Positions 24,792 through 34,295 of a stretch of 64,000 nt of DNA are shown here, piece after piece (within the stretch, counting starts at the first letter, position 1; every line of letters starts with the position of its first letter). Source of the DNA: an uncultured Dysgonomonas sp. Lineage in GTDB: Bacteria > Bacteroidota > Bacteroidia > Bacteroidales > Dysgonomonadaceae. Location: NCBI GenBank assembly GCA_937995835.1, contig CALKIV010000045.1:1-64000 (forward strand), written 5' to 3'. Made by a program: the position numbers and the translations under genes. Under the pieces are notes generated by a model. That model had not been told where the DNA came from, searched no databases, and saw only the letters and a list, made by a program, of their open reading frames with translations.

Positions 24792-26192
24792 ATGAAAACG
24801 TTATTTGATAAAATATGGGATGCCCATGTAGTGACAACCGTTAAAGATGGACCAACCCAATTGTATATCGATCGTCACTTTTGTCATGAAGTGACAAGTC
24901 CCCAAGCCTTCAATGGATTAAGAGATAGAGGTCTAAAAGTATTCAGACCTCAACAAACAATTATTACAGCCGATCACAACACACCTACAATTAACCAAGA
25001 TCAGCCGGTAAAAGATGAGATTTCTCGCAACCAATTAGATACATTATCAAAAAATGCCAAAGATTTCGGCATCAACTTTTTCTATCCTCTGGGGCACCAA
25101 AAGAATGGTGTAGTACATATCATAGGTCCTGAAAATGGATTCACAATGCCCGGAATGACTATCGTTTGTGGTGACAGCCATACCTCAACCCATGGAGCCT
25201 TTGGTGCAATTGCTTTCGGAATTGGGACTAGCGAAGTGGAAATGGTACTTGCTTCACAATGTGTTTTGCAGACCAAACCTAAAACGATGCGTATAAACTA
25301 TACGGGAAAATTAGGGAAAGGTGTTACTGCTAAAGATTTAGCATTATACACTATCTCGAAATTGACCACAGGTGGAGCTACTGGTTATTTTGTGGAGTAT
25401 GCCGGGGAAGCTATTCGCAACCTAAATATGGAACAACGCATGACCGTGTGTAACCTAAGTATAGAAATGGGAGCTCGTGGAGGACTTATCGCTCCAGACC
25501 AAACCACTTTTGACTACGTCAAAGGACGTGAGTTTGCACCCAAAGGAGAAGAATGGGATAAGTCGTTAGCTTACTGGAAGACTTTAAAGTCTGACGAAGG
25601 AGCACAATTTGATAAAGAACTGACTTTCGATGCCAGCGATATAGAGCCAATGGTGACCTATGGCACCAACCCGGGTATGGGTGTAGGCATCTCTGGATCC
25701 ATCCCAACCATCAACGACATCGAAGAGTCTGGAAGAATTTCTTTCAACCAATCTCTTAATTATATGGGATTTGCTCCCGGTGATAAGATGATAGGAAAAG
25801 CTATTGACTATGTTTTCTTAGGTAGCTGTACGAATGGCAGAATCGAAGATTTTAGAGCTTTTGCTAACTTTGTAAAAGGAAAAAAGAAAGCTGACAATGT
25901 GATTGCATGGCTTGTGCCTGGAAGTTGGAAAGTAGAACAACAGATCAAAGATGAAGGCTTGTTAGAAATCCTTACCGAAGCTGGTTTCCAATTGCGTCAA
26001 CCTGGATGTTCTGCTTGCTTGGCTATGAATGATGACAAAGTTCCTGCTGGCAAATATGCAGTATCTACCTCAAACAGAAACTTTGAAGGTCGCCAAGGTC
26101 CGGGTGCTCGCACCATCCTTGCCAGCCCTCTTGTAGCTGCTGCTGCTGCTGTTACCGGTAAGATAACAGATCCGAGAACTTTTTTATCTTAA
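24792..26192 (+). CDS. leuC: 3-isopropylmalate dehydratase large subunit
   Basis: With LeuD it isomerises 2- to 3-isopropylmalate. The 466-residue aconitase-family protein shows MKTLFDKIWDAHVV, the substrate loop GMTIVCGDSHTSTHGAFGA, and the [4Fe-4S] ligands Cys in FLGSCTNGRIEDF and the CxxC of QPGCSACLAMN. Length is normal. It is 17 bases upstream of leuD. Confidence 0.96.
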   Translation: MKTLFDKIWDAHVVTTVKDGPTQLYIDRHFCHEVTSPQAFNGLRDRGLKVFRPQQTIITADHNTPTINQDQPVKDEISRNQLDTLSKNAKDFGINFFYPLGHQKNGVVHIIGPENGFTMPGMTIVCGDSHTSTHGAFGAIAFGIGTSEVEMVLASQCVLQTKPKTMRINYTGKLGKGVTAKDLALYTISKLTTGGATGYFVEYAGEAIRNLNMEQRMTVCNLSIEMGARGGLIAPDQTTFDYVKGREFAPKGEEWDKSLAYWKTLKSDEGAQFDKELTFDASDIEPMVTYGTNPGMGVGISGSIPTINDIEESGRISFNQSLNYMGFAPGDKMIGKAIDYVFLGSCTNGRIEDFRAFANFVKGKKKADNVIAWLVPGSWKVEQQIKDEGLLEILTEAGFQLRQPGCSACLAMNDDKVPAGKYAVSTSNRNFEGRQGPGARTILASPLVAAAAAVTGKITDPRTFLS

Positions 26193-26209
26193 AAAACATT
26201 CAATTAATC

Positions 26210-26794
26210 ATGGAAAAATTTACAACAATAGTTTCAACATATGTTCCACTTCCGAACGAGAATGTGGATACCGACCAAATCATCCCTGCTCGTTTCTTGA
26301 AGGCGACTACAAAAGAGGGCTTTGGAGATAATCTTTTTGCCGACTGGCGATATAACAAGGATGGAAGTCCTAAGGCTGATTTCGTCTTGAACAACCCAAC
26401 ATACAGTGGACAAATTCTCGTAGCTGGCAAAAACTTTGGTAGTGGTTCCAGTCGCGAACACGCTGCTTGGGCTGTAGGAGGTTATGGTTTCAGAGTAGTT
26501 GTATCAAGTTTCTTTGCTGACATATTCAAAAACAATGCGCTAAACAATGGCGTATTGCCTGTGGTCGTTAGTCCTGAATTTCTAGAAGAACTATTCAAAA
26601 CAGTGAATAAAGATGCTAAGGCACTACTGACAGTTGACCTAGTCAACCAAATCATTACAAATAATGAAACTCAAAAAACCGAAGCTTTTGAAATTAATCC
26701 TTATAAAAAAGAATGTCTATTAAAAGGGTTGGATGATATTGACTATTTGCTTTCAAACAAAAAGATCATAGAGGAATTTGAAAGTGCACGTTAA
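26210..26794 (+). CDS. leuD: 3-isopropylmalate dehydratase small subunit
   Basis: The swivel-domain subunit of isopropylmalate isomerase. The 194-residue protein has the signatures NVDTDQIIPARFLK and GKNFGSGSSREHAAWAV. After it comes a 229-base spacer with two hairpins before the second synthase gene, the only wide gap inside the operon, so expression of the distal half may be set separately. Confidence 0.96.
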   Translation: MEKFTTIVSTYVPLPNENVDTDQIIPARFLKATTKEGFGDNLFADWRYNKDGSPKADFVLNNPTYSGQILVAGKNFGSGSSREHAAWAVGGYGFRVVVSSFFADIFKNNALNNGVLPVVVSPEFLEELFKTVNKDAKALLTVDLVNQIITNNETQKTEAFEINPYKKECLLKGLDDIDYLLSNKKIIEEFESAR

Positions 26795-26877
26795 TAAAAG
26801 CTGTAGGACAAAAGCAATAATTTGCTCTCAGGTCCTCAAATACAGTTTTTAGCATTTTCATCAACACACTGAGTGAT

Positions 26878-26946
26878 GGTTCTAAGTATAAAGATTTGTT
26901 TTCAGAAAGATTGTACTTTCTGAAAACAAATCAATCAAGGAGAACC
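26878..26946 (+). repeat. Long perfect hairpin in the leuD / synthase intergenic spacer
   Basis: A perfect 17-bp stem (26893-26909 with 26916-26932, loop ATTGTA) enclosed by a further 6-bp pair GGTTCT (26878-26883) / AGAACC (26941-26946). There is no T-tract after it, so it is not a normal terminator. A smaller nested hairpin lies just upstream (AGGAC 26805-26809 with GTCCT 26832-26836, AGCAA with TTGCT inside). It may be an RNA-processing or stabilising element. Confidence 0.7.
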
Positions 26947-27023
26947 TGATCATCTAAAAAATCACCCAAATAAAAACTCGTTGGGCGGTTTAGTGACTAT
27001 TACACTTTTATAAAGAAGCTATT

Positions 27024-28538
27024 ATGATAGAAATAATGGATACAACGCTCCGTGATGGTGAACAAACATCAGGGGTATCATTCTCTTCAACCGAAAAGTT
27101 GAGCATAGCCCACCTTCTACTCGTCGACCTTGGTGTCAACAGAATAGAGGTAGCCTCTGCTAGGGTTTCGGAAGGAGAGTTTGCAACAGTAAAACGGATA
27201 GCAAAATGGGCAGATTCTATCGGCAAGCTTGATCAAGTAGAAGTGCTTGGTTTTGTGGATAATGGAGCTTCGTTGCAATGGGCAAAAGATGCTGGATTGA
27301 AGAATCTGAACTTACTAACTAAGGGATCGTACAAACATGTAACAGAGCAACTTAGAAAGACTCCCGAGGAGCACCTTTCTGACATATTAAGAGAATTAGA
27401 CATAGCCAAAGAACTAGGCATAAATGTAAATGTCTATCTGGAAGATTGGTCAAATGGCATCATGCATTCCGAAGACTATGTCTACTTTATCATGGATGGG
27501 CTGAAGAATACATCTATTATAAAAAGATTTATGCTTCCTGACACCTTGGGGATACTTAACCCCCACTCCACTTGGAGGTGTTGTAGACGAATGATCAGCC
27601 GATACCCTGAACTTCATTTCGATTTTCATGCTCATAATGATTACGATTTGGGAGTAGCCAACACCATGGTTGCCGTAGAAGTAGGCGTAAAAGGGGTACA
27701 TCTGACAATCAACGGACTAGGAGAACGGGCTGGTAATGCTTCTTTAGCTAGTGCTATAGCGGTATTTCATGATCACCTAAAGCTAAAAACTTCAATCAAC
27801 GAGGAAAAAATAAATACGGTAAGTCGTGTAGTGGAAACATACTCAGGTTTAAGCATAGCTGCAAACCAACCGATTGTCGGCTCAAATGTTTTCACACAAA
27901 CAGCCGGAATTCATGCAGATGGAGATTCCAAAAACAACCTCTATTTCAATGAATTGTTTCCTGAACGATTTGACAGGGTCCGTGAATATGCTCTCGGAAA
28001 ATTATCAGGGAAATCCAATATACTAAAAAACATTGAGGCACTTGGCATCGACCTCAGTCACGACGAGATGATGCAAGTAACCAATAAGGTGATAGAACTT
28101 GGAGATAAAAAGGAGATCATCACCCAAGTCGATCTTCCATTTATCATTATGGATGTTCTGAAAGACAGACATAAAGAACAAGCTATAAAAATCATTTCGT
28201 ATGCTTTTACTTTGAGTAAAGGCCTACGTCCTGCATGTACTATTGGAATAGATATCAATGGAGAATACCATGAGTCTACAGCTCCCGGCGATGGGCAATA
28301 TCATGCCTTTTCAAAAGCCCTTTGGAAGATATATCACATCTTAGGGAAATCTATCCCTGAGCTAACCAACTATATGGTTTACATTCCGCCAGGAGGTCGC
28401 ACAGATGCTTTGGTGCAAACAACAATCTCTTGGAAGTTCAAGAATAAAGACTTCAAAACCAGAGGTCTTGACCCCGATCAGATGGCTGCTGCCATGATAG
28501 CTACAGAACGAATGTTGAATATTATAGAAGATATGTAG
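27024..28538 (+). CDS. Citramalate/2-isopropylmalate synthase-family enzyme
   Basis: A 504-residue Claisen-type synthase, paralogous to LeuA: MDTTLRDGEQTSGVSFS, DFHAHNDYDLGVANT (metal-binding HxH), INGLGERAGNASLASAIAVF, and a C-terminal LeuA-type dimer domain (about 370-504, with ACTIGIDINGEYHESTAPGDGQYHAF). It differs clearly from LeuA at the substrate pocket and has a shorter lead-in before the catalytic motif. Citramalate synthase (acetyl-CoA plus pyruvate, a threonine-independent route to 2-oxobutyrate and isoleucine) is the attractive reading, because LeuC, LeuD and LeuB handle the next steps for both pathways and the leader peptide is rich in Ile. A second isopropylmalate synthase remains possible. 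Confidence 0.8.
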   Translation: MIEIMDTTLRDGEQTSGVSFSSTEKLSIAHLLLVDLGVNRIEVASARVSEGEFATVKRIAKWADSIGKLDQVEVLGFVDNGASLQWAKDAGLKNLNLLTKGSYKHVTEQLRKTPEEHLSDILRELDIAKELGINVNVYLEDWSNGIMHSEDYVYFIMDGLKNTSIIKRFMLPDTLGILNPHSTWRCCRRMISRYPELHFDFHAHNDYDLGVANTMVAVEVGVKGVHLTINGLGERAGNASLASAIAVFHDHLKLKTSINEEKINTVSRVVETYSGLSIAANQPIVGSNVFTQTAGIHADGDSKNNLYFNELFPERFDRVREYALGKLSGKSNILKNIEALGIDLSHDEMMQVTNKVIELGDKKEIITQVDLPFIIMDVLKDRHKEQAIKIISYAFTLSKGLRPACTIGIDINGEYHESTAPGDGQYHAFSKALWKIYHILGKSIPELTNYMVYIPPGGRTDALVQTTISWKFKNKDFKTRGLDPDQMAAAMIATERMLNIIEDM

Positions 28539-28541
28539 ACG

Positions 28542-29075
28542 ATGTGCAGATACGCCATGTCATTATATAAACCACATCTAGCTTGCTTCTCCTGTCGTAA
28601 AACATTCAGAAGAAGACTTCTTTGCGATGTCTCAGGAGAAAAGGAATCAAAAGAAGCTAAATATCCAGAATGTGGTTTGCCACTTGCAGATATGGGATTA
28701 GACTTCAAGTCGCCACCCAAAGATGATATTAAAGCATGGACACACATGGCTAGTCTATATACTGTTGGTGTTACTTTTCATTCTTGTGGTTGCAGTGGTC
28801 CCGGATACATTCCTAAGGACAAAGAGACCTTAAGGGAACATTTAGAAGAGACTAAGAAAAAGTATATCATACAATTGAGAGAATGGATAAACTATCTTGA
28901 ACCTGAAAGTAAAAAAGAAAGAGATTTAAGAAGACAGAAAGGAGATATACTTTACCCTCCTTTTCAGTTAACAGAAATGGGTAAAAGGAAAAACATTCCC
29001 AAAGAAGAGATAATAGACTATTGGACAAATAAAATAGAGAGTATAGAAGAAAATATAAATAAGATAAAGATTTAA
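28542..29075 (+). CDS. Cys-rich protein of unknown function coupled to leuB
   Basis: A 177-residue soluble protein. Residues 15-47 hold CFSCRK and a later C..CGL, arranged like a split zinc-ribbon (two CxxC-type knuckles), followed by LADMGLDFKSPP. Residues 70-90 contain VTFHSCGCSGPGYIP, a second Cys cluster. The C-terminal half (95-177) is charged and helical. I recognise it as a Bacteroidota-type hypothetical family but know no function. It starts 3 bases after the second synthase and its stop codon overlaps the leuB start (TAATG), so it is translationally coupled to leuB. Possible roles are RNA or metal binding; nothing in the sequence shows an enzymatic site. Confidence 0.75.
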   Translation: MCRYAMSLYKPHLACFSCRKTFRRRLLCDVSGEKESKEAKYPECGLPLADMGLDFKSPPKDDIKAWTHMASLYTVGVTFHSCGCSGPGYIPKDKETLREHLEETKKKYIIQLREWINYLEPESKKERDLRRQKGDILYPPFQLTEMGKRKNIPKEEIIDYWTNKIESIEENINKIKI

Positions 29076-30148
29076 TGATGAAACTAAACATTGCAGTACT
29101 TCCCGGAGACGGAATCGGTCCTGAGATTACGACTCAGGCATTGAAAGTAACCCAAGCCATTTGCCAAAAGTTTGGACATGAGCTAACGCATCAAGAAGCT
29201 ATTGTGGGAGCCACAGCGATTGACAAGGTGGGCAATCCTTATCCAGACGAAACGCATGAGCTTTGCATGAAATCCGATGCTGTTCTTTTTGGAGCTATTG
29301 GTGACCCAAAATACGACAACAATCCATCGGCAAAAGTAAGACCTGAACAAGGCCTGCTGGCTATGCGTAAAAAATTAGGCTTATATGCTAATCTGCGTCC
29401 GGTAACAACCTTCCCTTCATTGATTCATAAATCGCCACTAAGAGCTGACCTTGTAGAAGGTGCAGACTTCATGTGTGTGCGTGAGCTAACCGGAGGATTA
29501 TACTTCGGTCGTCCACAAGGACGAAGTGAAGATGGTAACACAGCCTACGACACATGCGTATATACACGCGAGGAGGTAGAACGCATCTTACACCTGTCAT
29601 ACAAATATGCTCGTATGAGAAATAAAAAAGTGACAGTAGTGGACAAGGCAAATGTGCTATGTACTTCACGCCTTTGGAGAGAAGTGGCTCAAGAAATAGA
29701 GAAACAATATCCTGATGTAGAAACCGAATACATGTTTGTGGATAACGCTGCCATGCAAATCATTCAATGGCCAAAACGTTTTGATGTGCTAGTTACTGAA
29801 AATCTTTTTGGGGACATTTTAACTGACGAAGCTTCTGTTATTACAGGATCTCTTGGAATGCTTCCTTCAGCCTCAATAGGTATTCACACCTCTGTTTTTG
29901 AACCTATACACGGTTCATACCCACAAGCAGCGGGCAAGAATATTGCTAATCCTTTGGCTACAATTCTATCAGCCGCATTAATGTTCGAATACGCTTTCGA
30001 ATTGATGGATGAAGGAACCCTGATTCGCAAGGCCGTAGATGCTTCTATGGAAGCTGGAATCGTAACCGAAGACATCGCTCTTGGAGGAAAAGCATATTCC
30101 ACAAGTGAAGTTGGCGAATGGATAGTTAATTGGATTAAAGAAAATTAA
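29075..30148 (+). CDS. leuB: 3-isopropylmalate dehydrogenase
   Basis: NAD-dependent oxidative decarboxylation of 3-isopropylmalate to 2-ketoisocaproate. The 357-residue protein has IAVLPGDGIGPEI, the substrate-binding RPEQGLLAMRKKLGLYANLRPV, VRELTGGLYFG, KANVLCTSRLWR, and VTENLFGDILTDEAS with metal-binding Asp residues, then EPIHGSYPQAAGKNIANP. It is the last gene of the leu operon and ends before a strong terminator. The start is either of two adjacent ATG codons (29075 or 29078). Confidence 0.96.
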   Translation: MMKLNIAVLPGDGIGPEITTQALKVTQAICQKFGHELTHQEAIVGATAIDKVGNPYPDETHELCMKSDAVLFGAIGDPKYDNNPSAKVRPEQGLLAMRKKLGLYANLRPVTTFPSLIHKSPLRADLVEGADFMCVRELTGGLYFGRPQGRSEDGNTAYDTCVYTREEVERILHLSYKYARMRNKKVTVVDKANVLCTSRLWREVAQEIEKQYPDVETEYMFVDNAAMQIIQWPKRFDVLVTENLFGDILTDEASVITGSLGMLPSASIGIHTSVFEPIHGSYPQAAGKNIANPLATILSAALMFEYAFELMDEGTLIRKAVDASMEAGIVTEDIALGGKAYSTSEVGEWIVNWIKEN

Positions 30149-30172
30149 TCTCCGATATTAAAATCATTCATT

Positions 30173-30203
30173 AAATCCTGATACAAACGTATCAGGATTT
30201 TTT
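30173..30203 (+). terminator. Terminator of the leu operon
   Basis: A perfect 12-bp stem (30173-30184 / 30189-30200), loop AAAC, with six consecutive T at 30198-30203. Confidence 0.92.
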
Positions 30204-30234
30204 GTACCTTTCATTCTAATCTAAAACATATCTT

Positions 30235-30501
30235 ATGAAAACAACTCACTATACACTAGCAGCAATAATAATTATGCTGTTTTCATCTTGTTATGTGCAC
30301 AAACCAATCAGCAAAGAAGCCCCTAAAAACAATGACACATACAAAGTTGAATATCTATTTGAACACGATGGATGTAAAGTATATCGTTTTAGTGATTCTG
30401 ATGGTTACGTTTACTTCACAAATTGCTCAGGAAAAGTCACCTCCATCAAGAATGACAGCATCAAAACCAGAACTCAAAATATGATAAATATTATTCAATA
30501 A
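30235..30501 (+). CDS. Small lipoprotein, DUF4884-like
   Basis: An 88-residue protein with a lipoprotein signal (IIIMLFSSCYVH, lipobox Cys at about residue 20). The mature part YKVEYLFEHDGCKVYRFSDSDGYVYFTNCSGKVTSIKNDS matches my memory of the small DUF4884 family common in Bacteroides; two Cys (in DGCKV and TNCSG) could form a disulfide. Function unknown. It lies between the leu terminator and the parC promoter. Confidence 0.78.
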   Translation: MKTTHYTLAAIIIMLFSSCYVHKPISKEAPKNNDTYKVEYLFEHDGCKVYRFSDSDGYVYFTNCSGKVTSIKNDSIKTRTQNMINIIQ

Positions 30502-30528
30502 TACTTCTTATCATAGCCTAATATCTGT

Positions 30529-30559
30529 TTTGAAATTTCAGCAAAAAAAGCTATCTTTG
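30529..30559 (+). promoter_or_regulatory. Promoter of parC
   Basis: TTTG (30529-30532), 19-base spacer, TATCTTTG (30552-30559): an exact consensus match, 37 bases before ATG 30596. It decides the parC start: the in-frame TTG at 30530 lies inside the -33 box and cannot be on the transcript. Confidence 0.8.
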
Positions 30560-30595
30560 GACAGTTTAAACCTACAAATTATAGACAACCCACAT

Positions 30596-33316
30596 ATGCG
30601 TCCTGAAGATATTAACGAAGAAACTGAAAATTTGGAAAACAACAGCCCTGAGCAAAATGATGCAGAGAAAACAGAAGGTCATTCTGACTATAAAGCACCA
30701 TCGAAAAACAAAGATGATATTCTTCATCTTTCGGGAATGTTCCAAAATTGGTTTCTCGACTATGCATCCTATGTTATACTAGAACGTGCTGTTCCACACA
30801 TGGCCGATGGTTTGAAGCCTGTGCAACGTCGCATTCTACACTCCATGAAAAGGATGGATGATGGTCGCTACAATAAAGTAGCAAATATCATTGGTCACAC
30901 CATGCAATTTCACCCTCACGGGGATGCCTCTATTGGTGATGCTTTGGTACAAATGGGACAAAAAGATCTACTGATAGATTGTCAAGGAAACTGGGGGAAC
31001 GTTTTCACCGGAGATGGTGCAGCAGCCCCACGTTATATTGAGGCTAGGCTTACTAAATTTGCCTTGGAAGTTCTCTTCAACCCTAAAACGACTGAATGGA
31101 AAGCCTCTTACGATGGACGTAACAAAGAGCCGGAAGCTCTTCCTGTTAAATTTCCACTACTGTTGGTGCAAGGAGCAGAAGGTATTGCTGTTGGTTTGTC
31201 TTCCAAAATTCTACCTCACAACCTTAACGAGGTCTGCGATGCAGCAGTAGCCCATCTAAAGGGTGAAGACTTCGAACTCTTCCCTGACTTCTTAACCGGG
31301 GGTTATATAGATGTGCAACGCTACAATGATGGTGCGAGAGGTGGAGCCGTTAAGATTAGAGCAAAAATAACCAAACTGGACAACAGAACATTGGTTATTA
31401 AGGATATTCCTTTTGGCAAAACGTCTTCCTCTGTTGTAGATTCCATTCTTAAAGCAAATGAAAGAGGCAAGATCAAGATAAGAAAAGTAGATGACATCAC
31501 TGCTCAAGAAATTGAGATTCATGTACATCTGCCGGCTGGGGTATCGTCTGACATCATGATTGATGCACTATACGCTTTTACGGACTGCGAAATCAGCATT
31601 TCGCCCAACTGTTGTGTGATAGACGACAACAAACCACACTTCTTATCGGTAAAAGATGTGCTATCGACCACTGCTGACAATACGCTTAGACTATTAAAAT
31701 TAGAACTAGAGATAGAGCAAAAGGAACTAGAAGAAAGTCTTCACTTTTCTTCACTTGAAAAAATATTCATCAAAGAACGTATCTATAAAGATAAAGAGTT
31801 TGAGAATGCTAAAAGCATGGATGAAGCTATCGACCATATATTTTCAAGACTAGAAAAATTTAAAGATTTATTCCTTAGAGAAATTACAAGAGAAGATGTT
31901 CTGCGATTGATGGAAATCAAGATGGGACGAATCTTGAAATTCAACTCTGATAAAGCTGACGAACTAATTGCAAGATATAAAGAGCAAATCAAAGAGATCA
32001 AAAACAATATCAAAAACATTGTAGACTATACCATCTCTTGGTATTTGATGCTAAAAGAAAAATATGGCAAACATTTCCCTCGTCGTACAGAAATCAGAAG
32101 CTTTGACACCATCGAAGCAACGAAAGTGGTGGAGGCAAACGAAAAACTATACATCAATCGTGAGGAAGGATTTATAGGAACCACCTTGCGAAATGATGAA
32201 TTCATCTGCAACTGTTCCATGATTGATGATATTATCATCTTCTACAAGGATGGAAAATACAAGGTAGTGAAGGTTAGCGAGAAAATGTTTGTTGGTAAAA
32301 ATGTTCTTTACCTCAACGTATTCCAACGAAACGACAATCGTACAATTTATAACATTGTTTACCGTGACAATAAAAACGGGCCTTACTACATCAAACGCTG
32401 TGCGGTGGTAGGAGTAACTCGTGAAAAGGACTACGACCTGACACAAGGCACAGAGGGATCAAAGATATTCTACTTCAGTGCCAATCCGAACGGAGAGGCT
32501 GAGACCATACGTGTACTCTTGAAACCCAAAGCACGCCAAAGAATTCTAGCATTCGAAAAAGATTTTAGCGAAATAGCCGTACGTGGACGAGATACCATGG
32601 GTAACATCCTCACAAAGTCTGAGATACATAAAATCTTATTGAAGCAAAGAGGTGGCTCCACACTTGGAGGACGCAAAGTATGGTTCGACAGAGATGTACT
32701 TCGTCTCAACTATGACGACAGAGGTGAATTTTTGGGCGAGTTCCACAGCGAGGATGAGATCTTGGTGGTGAATAAGAACGGTGATTTTTACACCACTAAT
32801 TTCGATCTCAGCAATCACTTTATCAAAGAATTTGAACGTATCGAAAAGTTCGATTCAAACAAAATTTGGACAGCAGTGCTCTACGATGCAGATCAAGAAT
32901 TTATGTATATCAAACGATTTACATTTGAATCGTCTGCTCGTAAGCTAAACTTCTTAGGCGAGAATGTAAACTCTAAACTCTTCTTATTGACAGATACTGC
33001 TTATCCTCGTATAGAGGTCAACTTCGGAGGAGCAGATAGCCATCGACTGGCACTAGAGATAGATGCAGAAGAGTTTATCGGAATGAAAAGTTACAAGGCT
33101 AGAGGCAAACGTCTGACAACCTTTGAAATCAAATACATCAAAGAGTTGGAACCAACTCGCTTCCCTGAGAAAAAAGAAGAGAGCAATGAGATAAGCCTAA
33201 ATCAAATCAACGATGATGAGGATGAAGATAATATGATCATCCATAAGCAAGGAAAGCAAACTTCATTGTTTGATGAAGATGGAAATGAGAAGAAAGACAA
33301 AGATGACAAGAAATAA
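30596..33316 (+). CDS. parC: DNA topoisomerase IV subunit A (GyrA/ParC family)
   Basis: The breakage-reunion subunit of a type IIA topoisomerase, needed for chromosome decatenation. The 906-residue protein begins with an acidic, probably disordered stretch of about 35 residues, then the winged-helix domain with LKPVQRRILHSM, HPHGDASIGDAL (quinolone-pocket region), and the catalytic Tyr147 in AAPRYIEARL. A tower/coiled-coil region covers about 360-480, and the C-terminal third is a diverged beta-pinwheel without an obvious GyrA-box, which favours ParC over GyrA. The last 45 residues are acidic then Lys-rich (EDEDN…KKDKDDKK). No parE lies in the window. It overlaps the next gene by 14 bases. 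Confidence 0.9.
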   Translation: MRPEDINEETENLENNSPEQNDAEKTEGHSDYKAPSKNKDDILHLSGMFQNWFLDYASYVILERAVPHMADGLKPVQRRILHSMKRMDDGRYNKVANIIGHTMQFHPHGDASIGDALVQMGQKDLLIDCQGNWGNVFTGDGAAAPRYIEARLTKFALEVLFNPKTTEWKASYDGRNKEPEALPVKFPLLLVQGAEGIAVGLSSKILPHNLNEVCDAAVAHLKGEDFELFPDFLTGGYIDVQRYNDGARGGAVKIRAKITKLDNRTLVIKDIPFGKTSSSVVDSILKANERGKIKIRKVDDITAQEIEIHVHLPAGVSSDIMIDALYAFTDCEISISPNCCVIDDNKPHFLSVKDVLSTTADNTLRLLKLELEIEQKELEESLHFSSLEKIFIKERIYKDKEFENAKSMDEAIDHIFSRLEKFKDLFLREITREDVLRLMEIKMGRILKFNSDKADELIARYKEQIKEIKNNIKNIVDYTISWYLMLKEKYGKHFPRRTEIRSFDTIEATKVVEANEKLYINREEGFIGTTLRNDEFICNCSMIDDIIIFYKDGKYKVVKVSEKMFVGKNVLYLNVFQRNDNRTIYNIVYRDNKNGPYYIKRCAVVGVTREKDYDLTQGTEGSKIFYFSANPNGEAETIRVLLKPKARQRILAFEKDFSEIAVRGRDTMGNILTKSEIHKILLKQRGGSTLGGRKVWFDRDVLRLNYDDRGEFLGEFHSEDEILVVNKNGDFYTTNFDLSNHFIKEFERIEKFDSNKIWTAVLYDADQEFMYIKRFTFESSARKLNFLGENVNSKLFLLTDTAYPRIEVNFGGADSHRLALEIDAEEFIGMKSYKARGKRLTTFEIKYIKELEPTRFPEKKEESNEISLNQINDDEDEDNMIIHKQGKQTSLFDEDGNEKKDKDDKK

Positions 33317-34217
33317 GAATAAATATATATTTCGAAGGTACACCTATCTCTTGATAGGTGTATTTTTCTTTGGCAATATTTGGGCACAAGAGAATGAATA
33401 TATAAATAATGATGATCTCACAAACCACACCTCTGCGAAAGAGACATCAATACTACAAAATCAATGTCTTCTCCCCACCCGACACACACTCAACACAACG
33501 ATGATTGCAGCCGGGAGTGCAAATATGTACGACACCTACCTTTCACCTTTAGAATATGACGGTTTCTCTATTCGAGTAATAAATGAACGCATGAGGGATA
33601 CCTTTTGGTTTAACGGCAAGTTCAGGAAGCAACAAGTGATGGAAGCTGAGTTTGCTAGTGGACAGAGCCCAGCTCGCAATGTCCGCGAATATTGGGGCAA
33701 AATAAGATATCAACTCGGAGGACATTATCTTCTACATAAACAACAAACCTTACAACTCAGTGCCGGAGGATATTGGGATATCACAGCGGCTGGTTTGTAC
33801 AACGAACGAAATGGCAACAACCCTGCAACGGGGAGGATTTACACCAACCTCAACCTATCAGTTATGGCATCATATAAATGGAATAAAATGGCACTTCGAT
33901 GGCAAATTGACACCCCTTTTGCAGGCATGCTCTTCTCCCCCAAATATGGTCAATCATATTACGAGATGTCATTAGGCAACACGGTAGGTATAGTAAATTT
34001 TGCATCTTTCCACAATCAACGAGCACTACGAAACTTCATCACTGTCGACCTGGCATTCAGCAAGTACATCTTACGCTTAGGATATTTAGGAGATTGGTAT
34101 CAAACCAAGGTCAACAATATTATCACCCATCACTATACTCACAGCTTTGTTATAGGCTTTCCTTTGGAAGGCATAATGAAGAAGAAAGAAAAAGCTCGCA
34201 ACTCCTATTGGAACTAA
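33303..34217 (+). CDS. Exported, probably outer-membrane, protein of unknown function
   Basis: A 304-residue protein starting at ATG 33303 with signal peptide ending FFFGNIWAQ; a longer start at 33270 would extend the overlap with parC to 47 bases and add charged residues before the signal. The mature part is rich in aromatic residues with alternating strands (YQLGGHYLLHKQQTLQLSAGGYWDITAAG, SVMASYKWNKMALRWQIDTPFAGM, FASFHNQRALRNFITVDLAFSKYILRLGYLGDWYQTKVN), consistent with a small outer-membrane barrel. I do not recognise the family. The 14-base overlap couples it to parC, probably by history, not function. Confidence 0.72.
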   Translation: MTRNKNKYIFRRYTYLLIGVFFFGNIWAQENEYINNDDLTNHTSAKETSILQNQCLLPTRHTLNTTMIAAGSANMYDTYLSPLEYDGFSIRVINERMRDTFWFNGKFRKQQVMEAEFASGQSPARNVREYWGKIRYQLGGHYLLHKQQTLQLSAGGYWDITAAGLYNERNGNNPATGRIYTNLNLSVMASYKWNKMALRWQIDTPFAGMLFSPKYGQSYYEMSLGNTVGIVNFASFHNQRALRNFITVDLAFSKYILRLGYLGDWYQTKVNNIITHHYTHSFVIGFPLEGIMKKKEKARNSYWN

Positions 34218-34229
34218 GAACAGATAAGC

Positions 34230-34261
34230 CTTGCCCAAACCATCTTAATTATTTAAATTTG
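34230..34261 (+). promoter_or_regulatory. Promoter of the thioredoxin-like gene
   Basis: CTTG (34230-34233), 20-base spacer, TAAATTTG (34254-34261): one mismatch from consensus, 34 bases before the start codon at 34296. Confidence 0.55.
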
Positions 34262-34295
34262 CTACATTCACGATTAAACAAATACACATCATTTT

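Noticed and set aside
30530..30595. N-terminal extension of parC from a TTG at 30530
   Set aside because: The TTG lies in the -33 box of an exact promoter, so it would not be transcribed; ATG 30596 gives a normal start.
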